The notes beneath the pieces are model-generated. The model did no database searches. It saw nothing but the letters and a program-made list of their open reading frames with translations, and was not told the origin of the DNA. Positions 50,736 through 60,100 of a DNA stretch of 64,000 nt are shown one piece after another. Source of the stretch: Xylophilus rhododendri (GTDB lineage: Bacteria > Pseudomonadota > Gammaproteobacteria > Burkholderiales > Burkholderiaceae_C); the NCBI RefSeq assembly GCF_009906855.1, contig NZ_CP047650.1, positions 5,642,001-5,706,000 of the forward strand, in the 5' to 3' direction. The stretch's first letter is position 1. Every line of letters begins with the position of its first letter. The position numbers and the translations under genes were made by a program.

Positions 50736-51737
50736 ATGGACAAGATCGACATCACCGTACTCAAGGCATTGCGCGACTGGCGCAAGGCCGGCCGCCACGC
50801 CTTGCTGGCCACCGTGGTGCGCACCTGGGGCTCCTCGCCGCGCCCGGTGGGCTCCACCCTGGCCTTGCGGGAGGACGGGGCGGTGGTCGGCTCGGTCTCC
50901 GGCGGCTGCATCGAGGACGACCTGATCGCCCGCCACGCCCACGGCGATTTCAGCGGCTCGCCCGAGCTGCTGCGCTACGGCATCGATGCCGACGAGGCCC
51001 ACCGCTTCGGCCTGCCCTGCGGCGGCACGCTGGAGCTGATGCTGGAATTCGACCCCGACCCCGCCGGCCTTTCGGAGCTGGTGGAGGCGCTGGATGCCGG
51101 CAAGCTGATGCGCCGCCGGGTGGCGCTGGGCGATGGCGGCGTGAGCCTGGCGGAGACGGCGCGGCCGGAGGCGCTGAGCCTGGACGGCCAGGCGCTGAGC
51201 GCCACCTTCGGACCGGGCTTTCGCATGCTGCTGATCGGCGCCGGCGCCCTGTCGGAATACCTGGCGACCATGGCGCAGTTCAGCGGCTTCGCCGTCACCG
51301 TCTGCGATCCGCGCACCGAATACAGCGGCCACTGGTCGGTACCCGGCGTGAAGATGGCCGAGGGCATGCCGGACGACGCGGTGCTCGCCTTCCATCCCGA
51401 CCGCCGCAGCTGCGTGATCGCGCTGACCCACGACCCCAAGCTGGACGACCTGGCCCTGCTCGAAGCCCTGCAGAGCGAGGCCTTCTACGTGGGCGCCATC
51501 GGCTCGCGGCGCAACAACGCCGCGCGCCGCGAGCGCCTGGCGCAGCATTTCGACATACCGGCCGAGGCGCTGGCGCGCCTGCGCGGGCCGATCGGCCTGT
51601 ACATCGGCAGCAAGACGCCGCCCGAGATCGCGGTGAGTGTGATGGCCGAGGTGCTGGCGGTGAAGAACGGCGTGGCCCTGCCGGCCGAGATGGCCGTGGC
51701 GGTGGGCAAGGAAAAGGCTCCGGCGCTGGCCGCCTGA
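50736..51737 (+). CDS. xdhC: XdhC/CoxI family protein (molybdenum cofactor insertion)
   Basis: 333 residues. The N-terminal XdhC domain shows TVVRTWGSSPRPVGSTLALR and GSVSGGCIEDDLI; the C-terminal Rossmann domain shows MLLIGAGALSEYLATMAQFS and VGAIGSRRNNAARRER. XdhC proteins bind the molybdenum cofactor, help its sulphuration and insert it into xanthine dehydrogenase-type enzymes. No molybdoenzyme gene is adjacent, so its client is elsewhere. Confidence 0.88.
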   Translation: MDKIDITVLKALRDWRKAGRHALLATVVRTWGSSPRPVGSTLALREDGAVVGSVSGGCIEDDLIARHAHGDFSGSPELLRYGIDADEAHRFGLPCGGTLELMLEFDPDPAGLSELVEALDAGKLMRRRVALGDGGVSLAETARPEALSLDGQALSATFGPGFRMLLIGAGALSEYLATMAQFSGFAVTVCDPRTEYSGHWSVPGVKMAEGMPDDAVLAFHPDRRSCVIALTHDPKLDDLALLEALQSEAFYVGAIGSRRNNAARRERLAQHFDIPAEALARLRGPIGLYIGSKTPPEIAVSVMAEVLAVKNGVALPAEMAVAVGKEKAPALAA

Positions 51738-51850
51738 GGCGGCCTTCGGCTTTCGCGCCGCACAGGCGTTTTGCCGCAGCGCCGGCAGCAGGGGCGAGCC
51801 CACCATCGGCTCCCTCTCTTGTTCTGCGCCGGCCCGCCGGCCCTTGAAAA

Positions 51851-53128
51851 ATGCGAATCGACAAGCTGGTGCAGGGTGTCGTGCAGGGCATTGCCCTGCT
51901 GGCCGTGGTCAACCGGGCCCAGGACCTGCCGCCGGCCCGCATGATGGGCCGGCCCATCGGCGACCGCCAGGCCGCGAACCGGCACGAGGTGCTGGATGTG
52001 CTCGACGGGCTGGGCCATTTCCCGATCACCTCCGATGCGTACGGGGCATTCGGCCCGCCCACTCCCGCGTCCGCGCGTGGCGATGCGGCCGGCGCCGATG
52101 ACAGCGTGGACTATTACTCGGACGAGGACAGCGAGTCCGAGGCCGGCGACATGCAGATCATCCGCATCAGGGAACCCGCGAGCACCCCCGTTCCCAGGAC
52201 CTTTCGGCAGCGCACGGTCCAGCCCGACCTGCACCGGGCATCGTTCTATCAGCTGACGGACCTGCACATGGCCGTCCACAACTACTTCCAGCGCCTGGTG
52301 CGCACCGATTTCGCGCTGCCGATCGGCCATCCCTTCGCCGACCATGTGCTGGAGCGATACGTCAAATTCCGACGCACGCGCATCTCGGATATCGACCGGC
52401 AGATCGGCGTGCTGCGAAGCCAGATGGAGGGCACCGAGCGCGAGCGGGGGCGCCTGGAAATCTCGGGTCCGTCCAGCGCGTCGGAGCAGGCGATTTGGCT
52501 CGACCGCATCGAGCGCCTGCAGCTGCAGATCAGCGGCCTGACCATGGACCGCGAGCTGATCGAGGAGGGCATACGCAACGCGACGGCCGTCTTCGGCCGG
52601 GCCAAGGCCTTCTGCATCAGCCTGCAGCAGATCGTTCGCGCCCAGGTGGCCAAGCGGCCTGAAGCGTGGGCGCCCTACATCTACCAGGCGGCCAAAGGCG
52701 TGCTCGATCAGGCCTATGCCTCGCTGTTCTCGGATCGCCAGGACGGCGCCATGGTGGAGGATTTCCTGAACATCGGCGGCTATGTGCGTGACGAGGTGGA
52801 GCGGCTGCTGCCGGCGTCTTTGGCCGAGTCGACGACCGACAGCAGCACGACGAGCACCACGACCACCGAGGCGCCGACCACCACGATGTCGACCACATCG
52901 ACCGCATCGACCACATCGACCACGACGCCAACCGTCACGTCCACGACCACGACCAGGAGGCCGGGAACGACCACCCGCCGCCGCCCCGGCACGCTCAGGA
53001 CCACGCCCAGGACCACGCCCAGGCGGCGGGCCACCGCACGTGCCACGACGGCGAAAGCCAAGAAGGCCAAGGGCGGCTTCTTCAGCTCCTTCGAGCTGCC
53101 GCGCTTCAACATGATGCCGCCCGGCTGA
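51851..53128 (+). CDS. Orphan protein with coiled coil and Thr-rich, mucin-like tail
   Basis: 425 residues; family not recognised. A short hydrophobic N-terminal stretch (LVQGVVQGIALLAVV) could be a signal or membrane anchor but has no clean cleavage site. An acidic patch (DDSVDYYSDEDSESEAGDMQ) follows at about 85–105. The middle (about 165–300) is helical with heptad-like spacing (RISDIDRQIGVLRSQMEGTE). Residues ~322–385 are almost pure Thr/Ser/Pro/Arg, with RRPGTTTRRRPGT repeats, and the end is Lys-rich before GGFFSSFELPRFNMMPPG. The architecture suggests a secreted or surface protein, or an effector. Context is uninformative: XdhC before, a convergent chemoreceptor after. Confidence 0.6.
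   Translation: MRIDKLVQGVVQGIALLAVVNRAQDLPPARMMGRPIGDRQAANRHEVLDVLDGLGHFPITSDAYGAFGPPTPASARGDAAGADDSVDYYSDEDSESEAGDMQIIRIREPASTPVPRTFRQRTVQPDLHRASFYQLTDLHMAVHNYFQRLVRTDFALPIGHPFADHVLERYVKFRRTRISDIDRQIGVLRSQMEGTERERGRLEISGPSSASEQAIWLDRIERLQLQISGLTMDRELIEEGIRNATAVFGRAKAFCISLQQIVRAQVAKRPEAWAPYIYQAAKGVLDQAYASLFSDRQDGAMVEDFLNIGGYVRDEVERLLPASLAESTTDSSTTSTTTTEAPTTTMSTTSTASTTSTTTPTVTSTTTTRRPGTTTRRRPGTLRTTPRTTPRRRATARATTAKAKKAKGGFFSSFELPRFNMMPPG
52886..52928 (+). repeat. Short tandem repeat coding for Thr/Ser in the orphan protein
   Basis: Imperfect repeats of ATGTCGACCACATCGACC-type units (ACCACATCGACCGCATCGAC and following) encode alternating Ser-Thr-Thr/Ala. A second pair, AGGACCACGCCC twice in a row near 52999, encodes RTTPRTTP. 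Such repeats favour slippage, so the tail may vary in length between strains. Confidence 0.6.
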
Positions 53129-53148
53129 GCCGGGCCGGGCCTGGCCGC

Positions 53149-54735
53149 TCAGCCCGCGTAGGGCAGCGCCGCGCCGTGCGAGTCCGGCAGGCGGAAGGTC
53201 CCCACCAGCGTCGAGAGCTGCTGCGCCTGGGCGCGCAGGCCTTCGGCGGCGGCGGAAGACTGCTCCACCAGCGCCGCGTTCTGCTGCGTCATCTGGTCGA
53301 GATGGGTGACGGCCTCGCTCACCTGGCCCAGGCCGGTGCTCTGCTCGCTGGTGGCCACCGAGATCTCGTTGATGATGGCCGTCACCCGCGCCACCGAGCC
53401 CACGATCTCGCCCATGGTCACGCCCGCGGCCTGCGCCAGTCCGGCGCCTTCCTGCACCTGGCGCACGCTGTCGGCGATCAGCCCGCCGATCTCCTTGGCG
53501 GCGGTGGCGCTGCGCTGCGCCAGATGGCGCACTTCCGAGGCCACGACGGCGAAGCCCCGGCCCTGTTCGCCGGCCCGCGCGGCTTCCACCGCGGCGTTGA
53601 GCGCCAGGATGTTGGTCTGGAAGGCGATGCTGTCGATCACGCCGGTGATGTCCGAGATGCGGCGCGAGGACTGGGCGATGCCCTCCATGGTGGCGACCAC
53701 CTTGGCCACCGCGTCGCGGCCGCTGCCGGCGATGCCGCCGGCGGTGTCGGCCAGGCCGCTGGCCTGGCGGGCCGCGTCGGCGGTCTGGCGCACGGTGGCC
53801 AGCAGCTCTTCCATGCTGGCGGCGACTTCCTCCAGGTTGGAGGCGGTCTGCTCGGTGCGCGCGGCCAGGTCGTTGTTGCCGGCGGCGATCTCCGAGCTGG
53901 CCGAGGCCACGCTGGTGGCGGCGTTGCGCAGGTCACCCACCAGGCCGACCAGGCGCGCCTGCATGCCGCCCAGGCCGGTGAGCATGGCCTGCATCTCATC
54001 GCGGCTGTCGGCGCGCGGGGCCGGCAGGCGGGTGCTGAGGTCGCCGTCGGCGATGCTGCCGGCCACCCGCGAGGCGGAGGACAGCGGCTGCAGGATGGAG
54101 CGCGCCAGCAGCCAGGCACCGAGCACGCTGGCCAGCATGCCGAGCACCGTGCCGGCGATCAGCAAGCCGATGCCGGTGCTGGCGCTGTGTTGCGCTTCTT
54201 CGCGGGCGTCGGCCACCAGCTGGCGCTGGTGTTCGGCCAGGTCTTCCACCGATTTGGCATAGGCGTCCGCCGCGGGGCGCAGGGTGCTGCCCACGGCGTC
54301 CGGCGGCAGGGTCTCGCCGTCCTTGCGGCGCTTGACCAGGCCGTCGCGCACCTTGCGGAACTGGTTGCCGGCGGTATCGACGGCGTCGAACAGGCGTTTG
54401 GATTTCTCGTCGGTGGCCAGCTCGTCCAGGCGCTTGCGGACTTTTTCCGAGCGCGCCGAGGTGGCCTTGCGGTCGGCATCGATGCGGGCCACATAGGCCG
54501 GGCTGGCGTCGGTCTCCAGCAGGGTTTCGGCGCGGGCGGCGCTGATCACCACGATGGCCTGCAGCTCACGCGCCAGCAGGGCGCGCTCGGCCGAGGGGCC
54601 GCCCAGGTCGTCGGCCAGGCTTTCCAGCTCCGTCAGCCGCCACACGCCAATGGCCGAGGCCAGCGCCATCACCAGGCAGACCAGTCCGAATGCCACCGCC
54701 AGCCGCGGCGCGAGCCTTGCACGAGAGAGAAACAT
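53149..54735 (-). CDS. Methyl-accepting chemotaxis protein
   Basis: 528 residues. Membrane helices at about 11–31 and 187–210 bracket a helical periplasmic ligand domain of about 155 residues (four-helix-bundle type). A HAMP domain follows, then the signalling domain with the strictly conserved hairpin [40 protein letters not shown]. There is no C-terminal CheR-binding pentapeptide; it ends ALPYAG. Ligand unknown. GGAAG lies 8 bases before the ATG. Confidence 0.93.
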   Translation of the reverse strand: MFLSRARLAPRLAVAFGLVCLVMALASAIGVWRLTELESLADDLGGPSAERALLARELQAIVVISAARAETLLETDASPAYVARIDADRKATSARSEKVRKRLDELATDEKSKRLFDAVDTAGNQFRKVRDGLVKRRKDGETLPPDAVGSTLRPAADAYAKSVEDLAEHQRQLVADAREEAQHSASTGIGLLIAGTVLGMLASVLGAWLLARSILQPLSSASRVAGSIADGDLSTRLPAPRADSRDEMQAMLTGLGGMQARLVGLVGDLRNAATSVASASSEIAAGNNDLAARTEQTASNLEEVAASMEELLATVRQTADAARQASGLADTAGGIAGSGRDAVAKVVATMEGIAQSSRRISDITGVIDSIAFQTNILALNAAVEAARAGEQGRGFAVVASEVRHLAQRSATAAKEIGGLIADSVRQVQEGAGLAQAAGVTMGEIVGSVARVTAIINEISVATSEQSTGLGQVSEAVTHLDQMTQQNAALVEQSSAAAEGLRAQAQQLSTLVGTFRLPDSHGAALPYAG

Positions 54736-54845
54736 CGATCGACTTCCGTTGGATACAGGCGCGCCCGTCTGCCGGGATGCAGGTTCAGCGCTTCCTGTCA
54801 GGGTTATCGGCAGGCCGGCGCAAGAATTGAGCCGGCCGCACCGAT

Positions 54846-55826
54846 TCAGGGCAAAAGCATGATCTTGCCCACGTTCAGGCCGGATTCCATGCGCCGGTGC
54901 GCCTCGGCGGCCTGGGCCAGCGGGTAGCGGCTGTCGATCACCGGCTTGAGCCGGCCATCGGCGAAATGGCCCAGCCAGGCCTCGGCGAAACGCCGGGTCA
55001 TGGCCTGCTTGACCTCGGCGGTGCGGGATTTCATCACCGTGCCCATGATCTGCAGGTGGCGGAACAGCACCCGGTCCAGCGGCAGCGCAGCGCCCGCCGC
55101 GCCGCCCATCAGCCCCACCTGCACCAGCCGGCCGCCGGTGGCCAGCGCGCGTACGTTGCGCTCCAGGTAGGGGGCGCCGATGAAGTCGATCACCACGTCC
55201 ACGCCGGCATCGCCGGTCTCGGCCTGCAGCACCTCGGCGAAATCCTGGCTGCGGTGGTCGATGAGCACGTCGGCGCCCAACTGGCGCACCTCCTCGTGCT
55301 TGGCGGCGCCGGCCGTGGCGAAGACCTTGGCGCCGACGGCGTGCGCCAGCTGCACCGCCGCCGAGCCCACGCCGCCGGCCGCGGCATGGATCAGCACCTT
55401 CTCGCCCGGCTGCAGCCGGCCCAGGTGCACCAGGGCTTCATGGGCGGTGACGAAGACTTCCGGGATGGCGCCGGCCTCGACGATGTCCATGCCCTCGGGC
55501 ACCCGCATCGCCATGCGCCAGTCGAAGCGGGCCAGCTCGGCATAGGAGCCGCCGCCGACGATGCCCATCACCCGGTCGCCGATGGCGAAACCGCGCACTT
55601 CCGAGCCCATGGCGACGACCTCGCCGGCGATCTCCAGGCCCATCAGGCTGGAATCGCCGAAATCGGCGCGGCCGTAGGCGCCGCGGCGCTGGTTGAGGTC
55701 GGCGCGGTTGACGCCTGCCGCGCGGTTGCGCACCAGCAGGTCGTGGGGGCGTACTTCCGGGTCGGGCACTTGGGTGAGTTGCAGGACATCGGCTTCGCCG
55801 AAGGAGTCGAGGGTGATGGCTTTCAT
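54846..55826 (-). CDS. Zinc-free MDR family NAD(P)H-quinone oxidoreductase
   Basis: 326 residues. [20 protein letters not shown] and [20 protein letters not shown] (nucleotide-binding) place it in the quinone oxidoreductase branch, like the protein at 12454–13440 and again ending in a VGKIML sequence. No zinc-binding Cys set is present. The ATG at 55826 gives the usual [15 protein letters not shown] start; a longer frame upstream is unlikely to be translated. It is divergent from the cobalamin riboswitch operon. Confidence 0.87.
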   Translation of the reverse strand: MKAITLDSFGEADVLQLTQVPDPEVRPHDLLVRNRAAGVNRADLNQRRGAYGRADFGDSSLMGLEIAGEVVAMGSEVRGFAIGDRVMGIVGGGSYAELARFDWRMAMRVPEGMDIVEAGAIPEVFVTAHEALVHLGRLQPGEKVLIHAAAGGVGSAAVQLAHAVGAKVFATAGAAKHEEVRQLGADVLIDHRSQDFAEVLQAETGDAGVDVVIDFIGAPYLERNVRALATGGRLVQVGLMGGAAGAALPLDRVLFRHLQIMGTVMKSRTAEVKQAMTRRFAEAWLGHFADGRLKPVIDSRYPLAQAAEAHRRMESGLNVGKIMLLP

Positions 55827-55935
55827 GGGGGCGGATCCTCGCATGGGCGGGCAGGGCGCCGCGCCGGGCACGCCGGATGCCCTGTGCTCTGAGGACGGGG
55901 CTGGCGTTTCGTCACGGGCATCTGAAGACGCGTAA

Positions 55936-55941
55936 TAGAAT
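55936..55941 (+). promoter_or_regulatory. Candidate -10 box of the cobalamin riboswitch operon
   Basis: TAGAAT predicts a start at about 55948, exactly where the aptamer begins. No good -35 is present at 17 bases. Confidence 0.35.
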
Positions 55942-55944
55942 GTC

Positions 55945-56165
55945 ACGAGTTGGTGCTCGTGGTCCTGTCCTGGACCGCAGTTCAACGGGAAGCAGGAGGG
56001 CCGTCCGACACCGGAGCCCGACCTGCGCTGCCCCCGCAACGGTCGGCGGAAGAAGCCACGCGGCGCATCGCTGCCGCGGCTTCAGCATCCCTCTCACAGC
56101 CACTGGGCGCTTCGGCGCCTGGGAAGGCGGGGGATGCCGTTTCCGCCCAGCCCGGATACCGGCCA
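55945..56165 (+). promoter_or_regulatory. Cobalamin (B12) riboswitch
   Basis: The conserved blocks occur in order: AACGGGAAGC near 55984, GCTGCCCCCGCAACGG (56027–56042), AGCCACTG (56098–56105), CTGGGAAGGCGGG (56119–56131) and the B12 box AGCCCGGATACCGGCC (56149–56164). Together these identify the adenosylcobalamin-type aptamer. It lies in a 524-base gap and controls the ExbB–DUF2149–CobN–receptor–PepSY operon. Binding of cobalamin normally shuts such operons off. Confidence 0.95.
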
Positions 56166-56172
56166 ATGAAGA

Positions 56173-56201
56173 GGCCGCCGCTTCGACAAGAAGCGGCGGC
56201 C
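56173..56201 (+). promoter_or_regulatory. Hairpin just after the B12 box (expression platform?)
   Basis: GGCCGCCGCTTC (56173–56184) pairs perfectly with GAAGCGGCGGCC (56190–56201) around a 5-base loop. No T-run follows, so it is not an ordinary intrinsic terminator. The start codon is 150 bases away, so direct ribosome-site masking by this hairpin is also not obvious. From 56202 to 56340 I see only GC-rich leader. Confidence 0.5.
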
Positions 56202-56350
56202 GTTGATGTCCAGACCCGGCGGGGATGCCGGGGCAGGGCGACCGAGAGACCTTCCTTCGCTGACCCATCCGCCCTTCAGGCCGGGTCGCGCTCGTCCGTC
56301 GCCGGTCCGCTTTGTCCCGTTTGCCAATTCCCGCCACCCAAGGAATTCGC

Positions 56351-56827
56351 ATGCTGGAAGAAGGTTTTTCACACGTCGCCCAATCGCTGCTGACACCGGT
56401 GCTGCTGCTGGTCGGCCTGGGGTTTCTCTATGCCCTGTGGCTGGCCGGCGCGACGCTGGTCGAGGCCTTGCAGCGCTGGCGCCAGCCCGGCTACCGCGCC
56501 TTGCGCGCAGTGCCCGAAGCCTCGATGGACGAGCTGGAGATGGCCGTGCTGCGCCAGATCGAGCCGGTGCGCCTGCTGAGCCGCCTGGCGCCGATGCTGG
56601 GCCTGATCGCCACCATGGTGCCCCTGGGCCCCGCGCTGCAGAGCGTGGCGGCGGGGCAGGGGCAGCAGGCGCTGTCGGTGTTCAGCGGCGCCTTTGCCGG
56701 CGTGGTGCTGGCGCTGGCGGCGGCTTCGATCGGGCTGGTGGTGTATTCGGTGCGCCGGCGCTGGCTGCTGGCCGAGCTGTTCGCGATCCGCAAGGCGCGC
56801 GGGCTGTCCGACGGAGTCCAGGCATGA
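56351..56827 (+). CDS. Small MotA/TolQ/ExbB-family proton channel protein
   Basis: 158 residues. Three membrane helices (about 10–34, 78–100 and 112–138) with the family core LLSRLAPMLGLIATMVPLGP and LSVFSGAFAGVVLALAAASI. Shorter than ExbB of E. coli (244). With the DUF2149 partner it should form a proton-driven motor unit in the inner membrane. AAGGA lies 6 bases before the ATG. It is the first gene behind the B12 riboswitch and overlaps the next gene by four bases. Analogous to the ExbB-like member of Bacteroidetes hmu operons; that homology is inferred from gene order. Confidence 0.85.
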   Translation: MLEEGFSHVAQSLLTPVLLLVGLGFLYALWLAGATLVEALQRWRQPGYRALRAVPEASMDELEMAVLRQIEPVRLLSRLAPMLGLIATMVPLGPALQSVAAGQGQQALSVFSGAFAGVVLALAAASIGLVVYSVRRRWLLAELFAIRKARGLSDGVQA

Positions 56828-57174
56828 GCAAGGCCACGCTGCAGGTCCTGCACGAGGACGACGACGATCCGATGCTCTCGGCCGTCAACCTGGTCGATGT
56901 GTTCTTGGTGCTGGTGGTGGCGCTGATGACGGCTGTCGCCGCGCAGAAGCAGAGCGCCGTGCCCGAGGGCGCGACGGTGGTGCGCAATGCCGGCCAACCG
57001 GACATGGAGATCGTCGTGCGCGAGAAAGGCAAGGACGTGCGTTTCAAGGGCTCCGGCAGCGCCAGCGCGGGGCAGGGCGTGCGGGCCGGCGTGGCCTACA
57101 CGCTGGAGGACGGGACCATGGTCTACATCCCCGAGGACAAGGCAGCGCCCGCCGCGGCCGCGCCGGCCAAATGA
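56824..57174 (+). CDS. DUF2149 family protein, ExbD-like motor partner
   Basis: 116 residues. One membrane helix, NLVDVFLVLVVALMTAVAAQ at about 22–41, carries an Asp near its start, as in ExbD/TolR/MotB, where that Asp takes up the proton. The rest is a small periplasmic domain (PDMEIVVREKGKDVRFKGSG). The family is DUF2149. It overlaps both neighbours by four bases, so translation of the three proteins is coupled. Confidence 0.83.
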   Translation: MSKATLQVLHEDDDDPMLSAVNLVDVFLVLVVALMTAVAAQKQSAVPEGATVVRNAGQPDMEIVVREKGKDVRFKGSGSASAGQGVRAGVAYTLEDGTMVYIPEDKAAPAAAAPAK

Positions 57175-60100
57175 GGATCGCCGCCTGGTGCCGGCGCCTG
57201 ATGCTGTCGGCGGCCTTGCTGGCCGCGCCCGCCTGGGCGGCCGACAGCCTGTTGTGGATCACCGCCGATGTGACGACCGCCGCGCGCACCGCCATGGTCG
57301 AGCGCCTGGGCGCGCGCAGCGGCTTCGCGGTGCGCCATCTCGAATACCCCATCGCCGGCAGCGCGAGACTGAGCGATGCGGAATCCGCCACCCTGCGCGG
57401 CGCCTGCGAGGGTGCGGCCCTGGTCTGGATCGATGCCCGCCATCCCTCCATCGAGGCCCGGCTGCGCGGCCTGCTGCAGCAGGTGCCCGGCTGCGAGCGG
57501 CCGGCGCCGCGCACCGTCTGGGTCACGGCCACCGGCCCGGCCGAGGCCATGGACATGGCCGCCTACCTGCGTGCCGGCGGCGAACGCAACCTCGGCCCCG
57601 CGCTGGCCCTGGCCCGTGCTGCCGTCGATGGCAGCGGGCCCCCAAGCTGCCGCCGCCCGCGCCTTGGCCCACGCAGGGCCTGTACCTGCCGGATGCGCCG
57701 GGCACTTTCGCCGATGCCGCCGCGCTGGCGCGCTGGCAACAGGCCCAGGCCGAACTGAAGGATCTGCCCGCGGTCGCGGTGCTGGTGCACCGTTATCACT
57801 TCATCGACGGCAGCACCGACTGGCTCGACAGCTGGCTGCGCGGCTTCCGCCGCCAGGGCCTGCTGGCCTATGCGGTGTTCTCGCCGGCCACCAGCGCGGC
57901 CGAGCTGCAGTCGCTGCTGGAACTGCCCGCCACCCACCGGCCGCATCCGCGTGCGCTGGTGCTGCACCAGCTGCTGCCGCGCGGCGCGGAGCTGCAGCCG
58001 CTGCTGGAGCGCTGGGGCACACCGCTGCTGGCCACCCAGCCCTATCGCAACGGCGATGTGGCCGCCTGGCAGGCCGATGCGGTGGGACTGGGCAGCAGCG
58101 ACGTGCCTTTCTACCTGGCGCAGCCGGAGGGCGCGGGTGCCATCGACCCGGTGCTGGTCACGGCCCAGGCCGCGGGCGGTGCAGGTACGGCGCTGATCGA
58201 CGTTCAGGCCGATGCGGTGGTTGCCAAGGCCCGCCGGCTGATCGCGCTGCAGACCCGGCCGGAGCATGACAAGCGGCTGGTCGCCATGGTCTACAACTAC
58301 CCGGCGGGCGGCACCAATTTCGGCGCCTCCTTCCTCAATGTGCCGCGCAGCCTGGAGCGGGTCTCCGGTGGCTTGGCCGAAGCCGGTTACGACACCCATG
58401 CGGTTTCCGAAGCCGACTGGATCGCCGGCCTGCAGCCCCTGCTGCGCGCCTACTACCCCGGCGCCGACCTGCGTGCGCTGCTGGAGGCCGACCGCGCCGC
58501 CGCCGTCCCCCTGGTCGACTACGAACGATGGTTCGCCACCCTGCCGCAGGCCGTGCGCGAGCGGGTCACCGGCCAATGGGGCCCGCCCGGCCGCAGCCCC
58601 TATGTGCTTCAGTGGAAGGGCGCGCCGGTCTTCGTGATCCCGCGCCTGCAGGTCGGCAAGCTCTCGGTGCTGCCGCAGCCGCCGCGCGAGGAAACCCTGC
58701 GATCGGGCCAGAGCCCCTTCATGCACCGCAGCAAGACCCCGCTGTCGCACCACTACCTCGCCACCTATTTCTGGGCCGGTCAGGCCGATGCGCTGATCCA
58801 CTTCGGCACCCACGGCACGCAGGAATGGGCGCCGGGCAAGTCGCGCGGCCTGTCCATGGACGACGACGCCATGCTGCCCCTGGCCGCGGCATCGGACCAT
58901 GTGCCGGTCGTCTACCCCTACATCGTCGACAACCTCGGCGAGGCGCTTACCGCCAAGCGCCGCGGCCGGGCGCTGCTGGTGAGCCACAAGACGCCGGTGT
59001 TCTCCCCGGCCGGCTTCAACGCCCGCATGGCGCGCATGCACGAGCTGATGCACGAATGGGAAACCGTGGACGCCGGCCCCACCCGCGCGGCGCTGGAACG
59101 TGAACTCACCAAGCAGTTCACCGAACACCAGCTGCACCGCGACCTGGGCTGGACACCCGAGCGCATCGCCGAGCACTTCGAGGGCTTCCTGGAGATCCTG
59201 CATCCCTACCTCGACTCGCTGGCGCAAAGCTCCCAGCCCAAGGGCCTGGCCACCTTCGGCGTGGCGCCGGACACCACGCTGCGGCGCCAGACCATCATGC
59301 AGTCGCTGAGGAAACCGCTGATCGAGGCGCTGGGCGAAGACATCGACGAAGCCTTCCTGATCGACTACGCCAGCATGCCCACCGCCCGGCCGGCGCGCTG
59401 GCTGGACCTGGCGCTGCGCGATGCCGAGGCAGCCAGCGTGCTCGACCTGCGCAAGGAGCCCAGGGTGGCGGGTGTGATCCCCAACCATGCCGCCCTGAAG
59501 CCCATCGACACAACAGCCCTGCTGGCCCTGGCCAAACGCGCGCAGGAGCTGGACAAGCTGCTGGCCACCGAAGGCGAGATGCCCGGCTTGCTGGCCGCCC
59601 TGGACGGCCGTTTCCTCACCGCGGCCTACGGCGGCGACCCGATCCGCAACCCCGACAGCCTGCCCACCGGCCGCAATCTCACCGGCCTGGACCCCGCTCG
59701 CCTGCCCACTCAGCAGGCCTATGCCGTCGCGCAAAGCGTGTTCGACGACTGGCTGAAGGCCTGGCGCCATGAGCACGACAAGCGCATGCCCGAACGACTG
59801 GCCCTGTCCCTCTGGGCCGGCGAAACCCTGCGCCAGCAGGGCGTGCTGGAGGCCGAAGCCCTCATCGCCCTGGGTGTGCGCCCGGTGTGGGATGCCTCCG
59901 GCCGTCCGCAGCAGGTGCAGCTGATCCCCTCGGCTGAACTCAAGCGCCCGCGGGTGGACGTGCTGCTCAGCGTCACCGGCTCCTACCGCGACCAGTTCCC
60001 GGTACTGATGGCGCTGCTCGACCAGGCCGTCGCGCTGGCCGCTGCGGCCACGGAGGAGGGCGGTCAACCCACCGCCATCGCCCGCAATACCCGCCAGGTC

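Noticed and set aside
52886..53025. Repeats in the Thr-rich gene as a CRISPR array or mobile repeat
   Set aside because: Units are short, imperfect, in frame and explained by Thr/Ser/Pro/Arg coding. There are no spacers.
53124..53153. Inverted repeat GCTGAG..CTCAGC between the orphan gene and the chemoreceptor as a terminator
   Set aside because: Only 6 bp of outer stem, overlaps the stop codons of both genes, and has no T-run on either side.
56173..56201. Post-riboswitch hairpin as an intrinsic terminator
   Set aside because: The stem is strong, but it is followed by CGTTGATG with no T-run.
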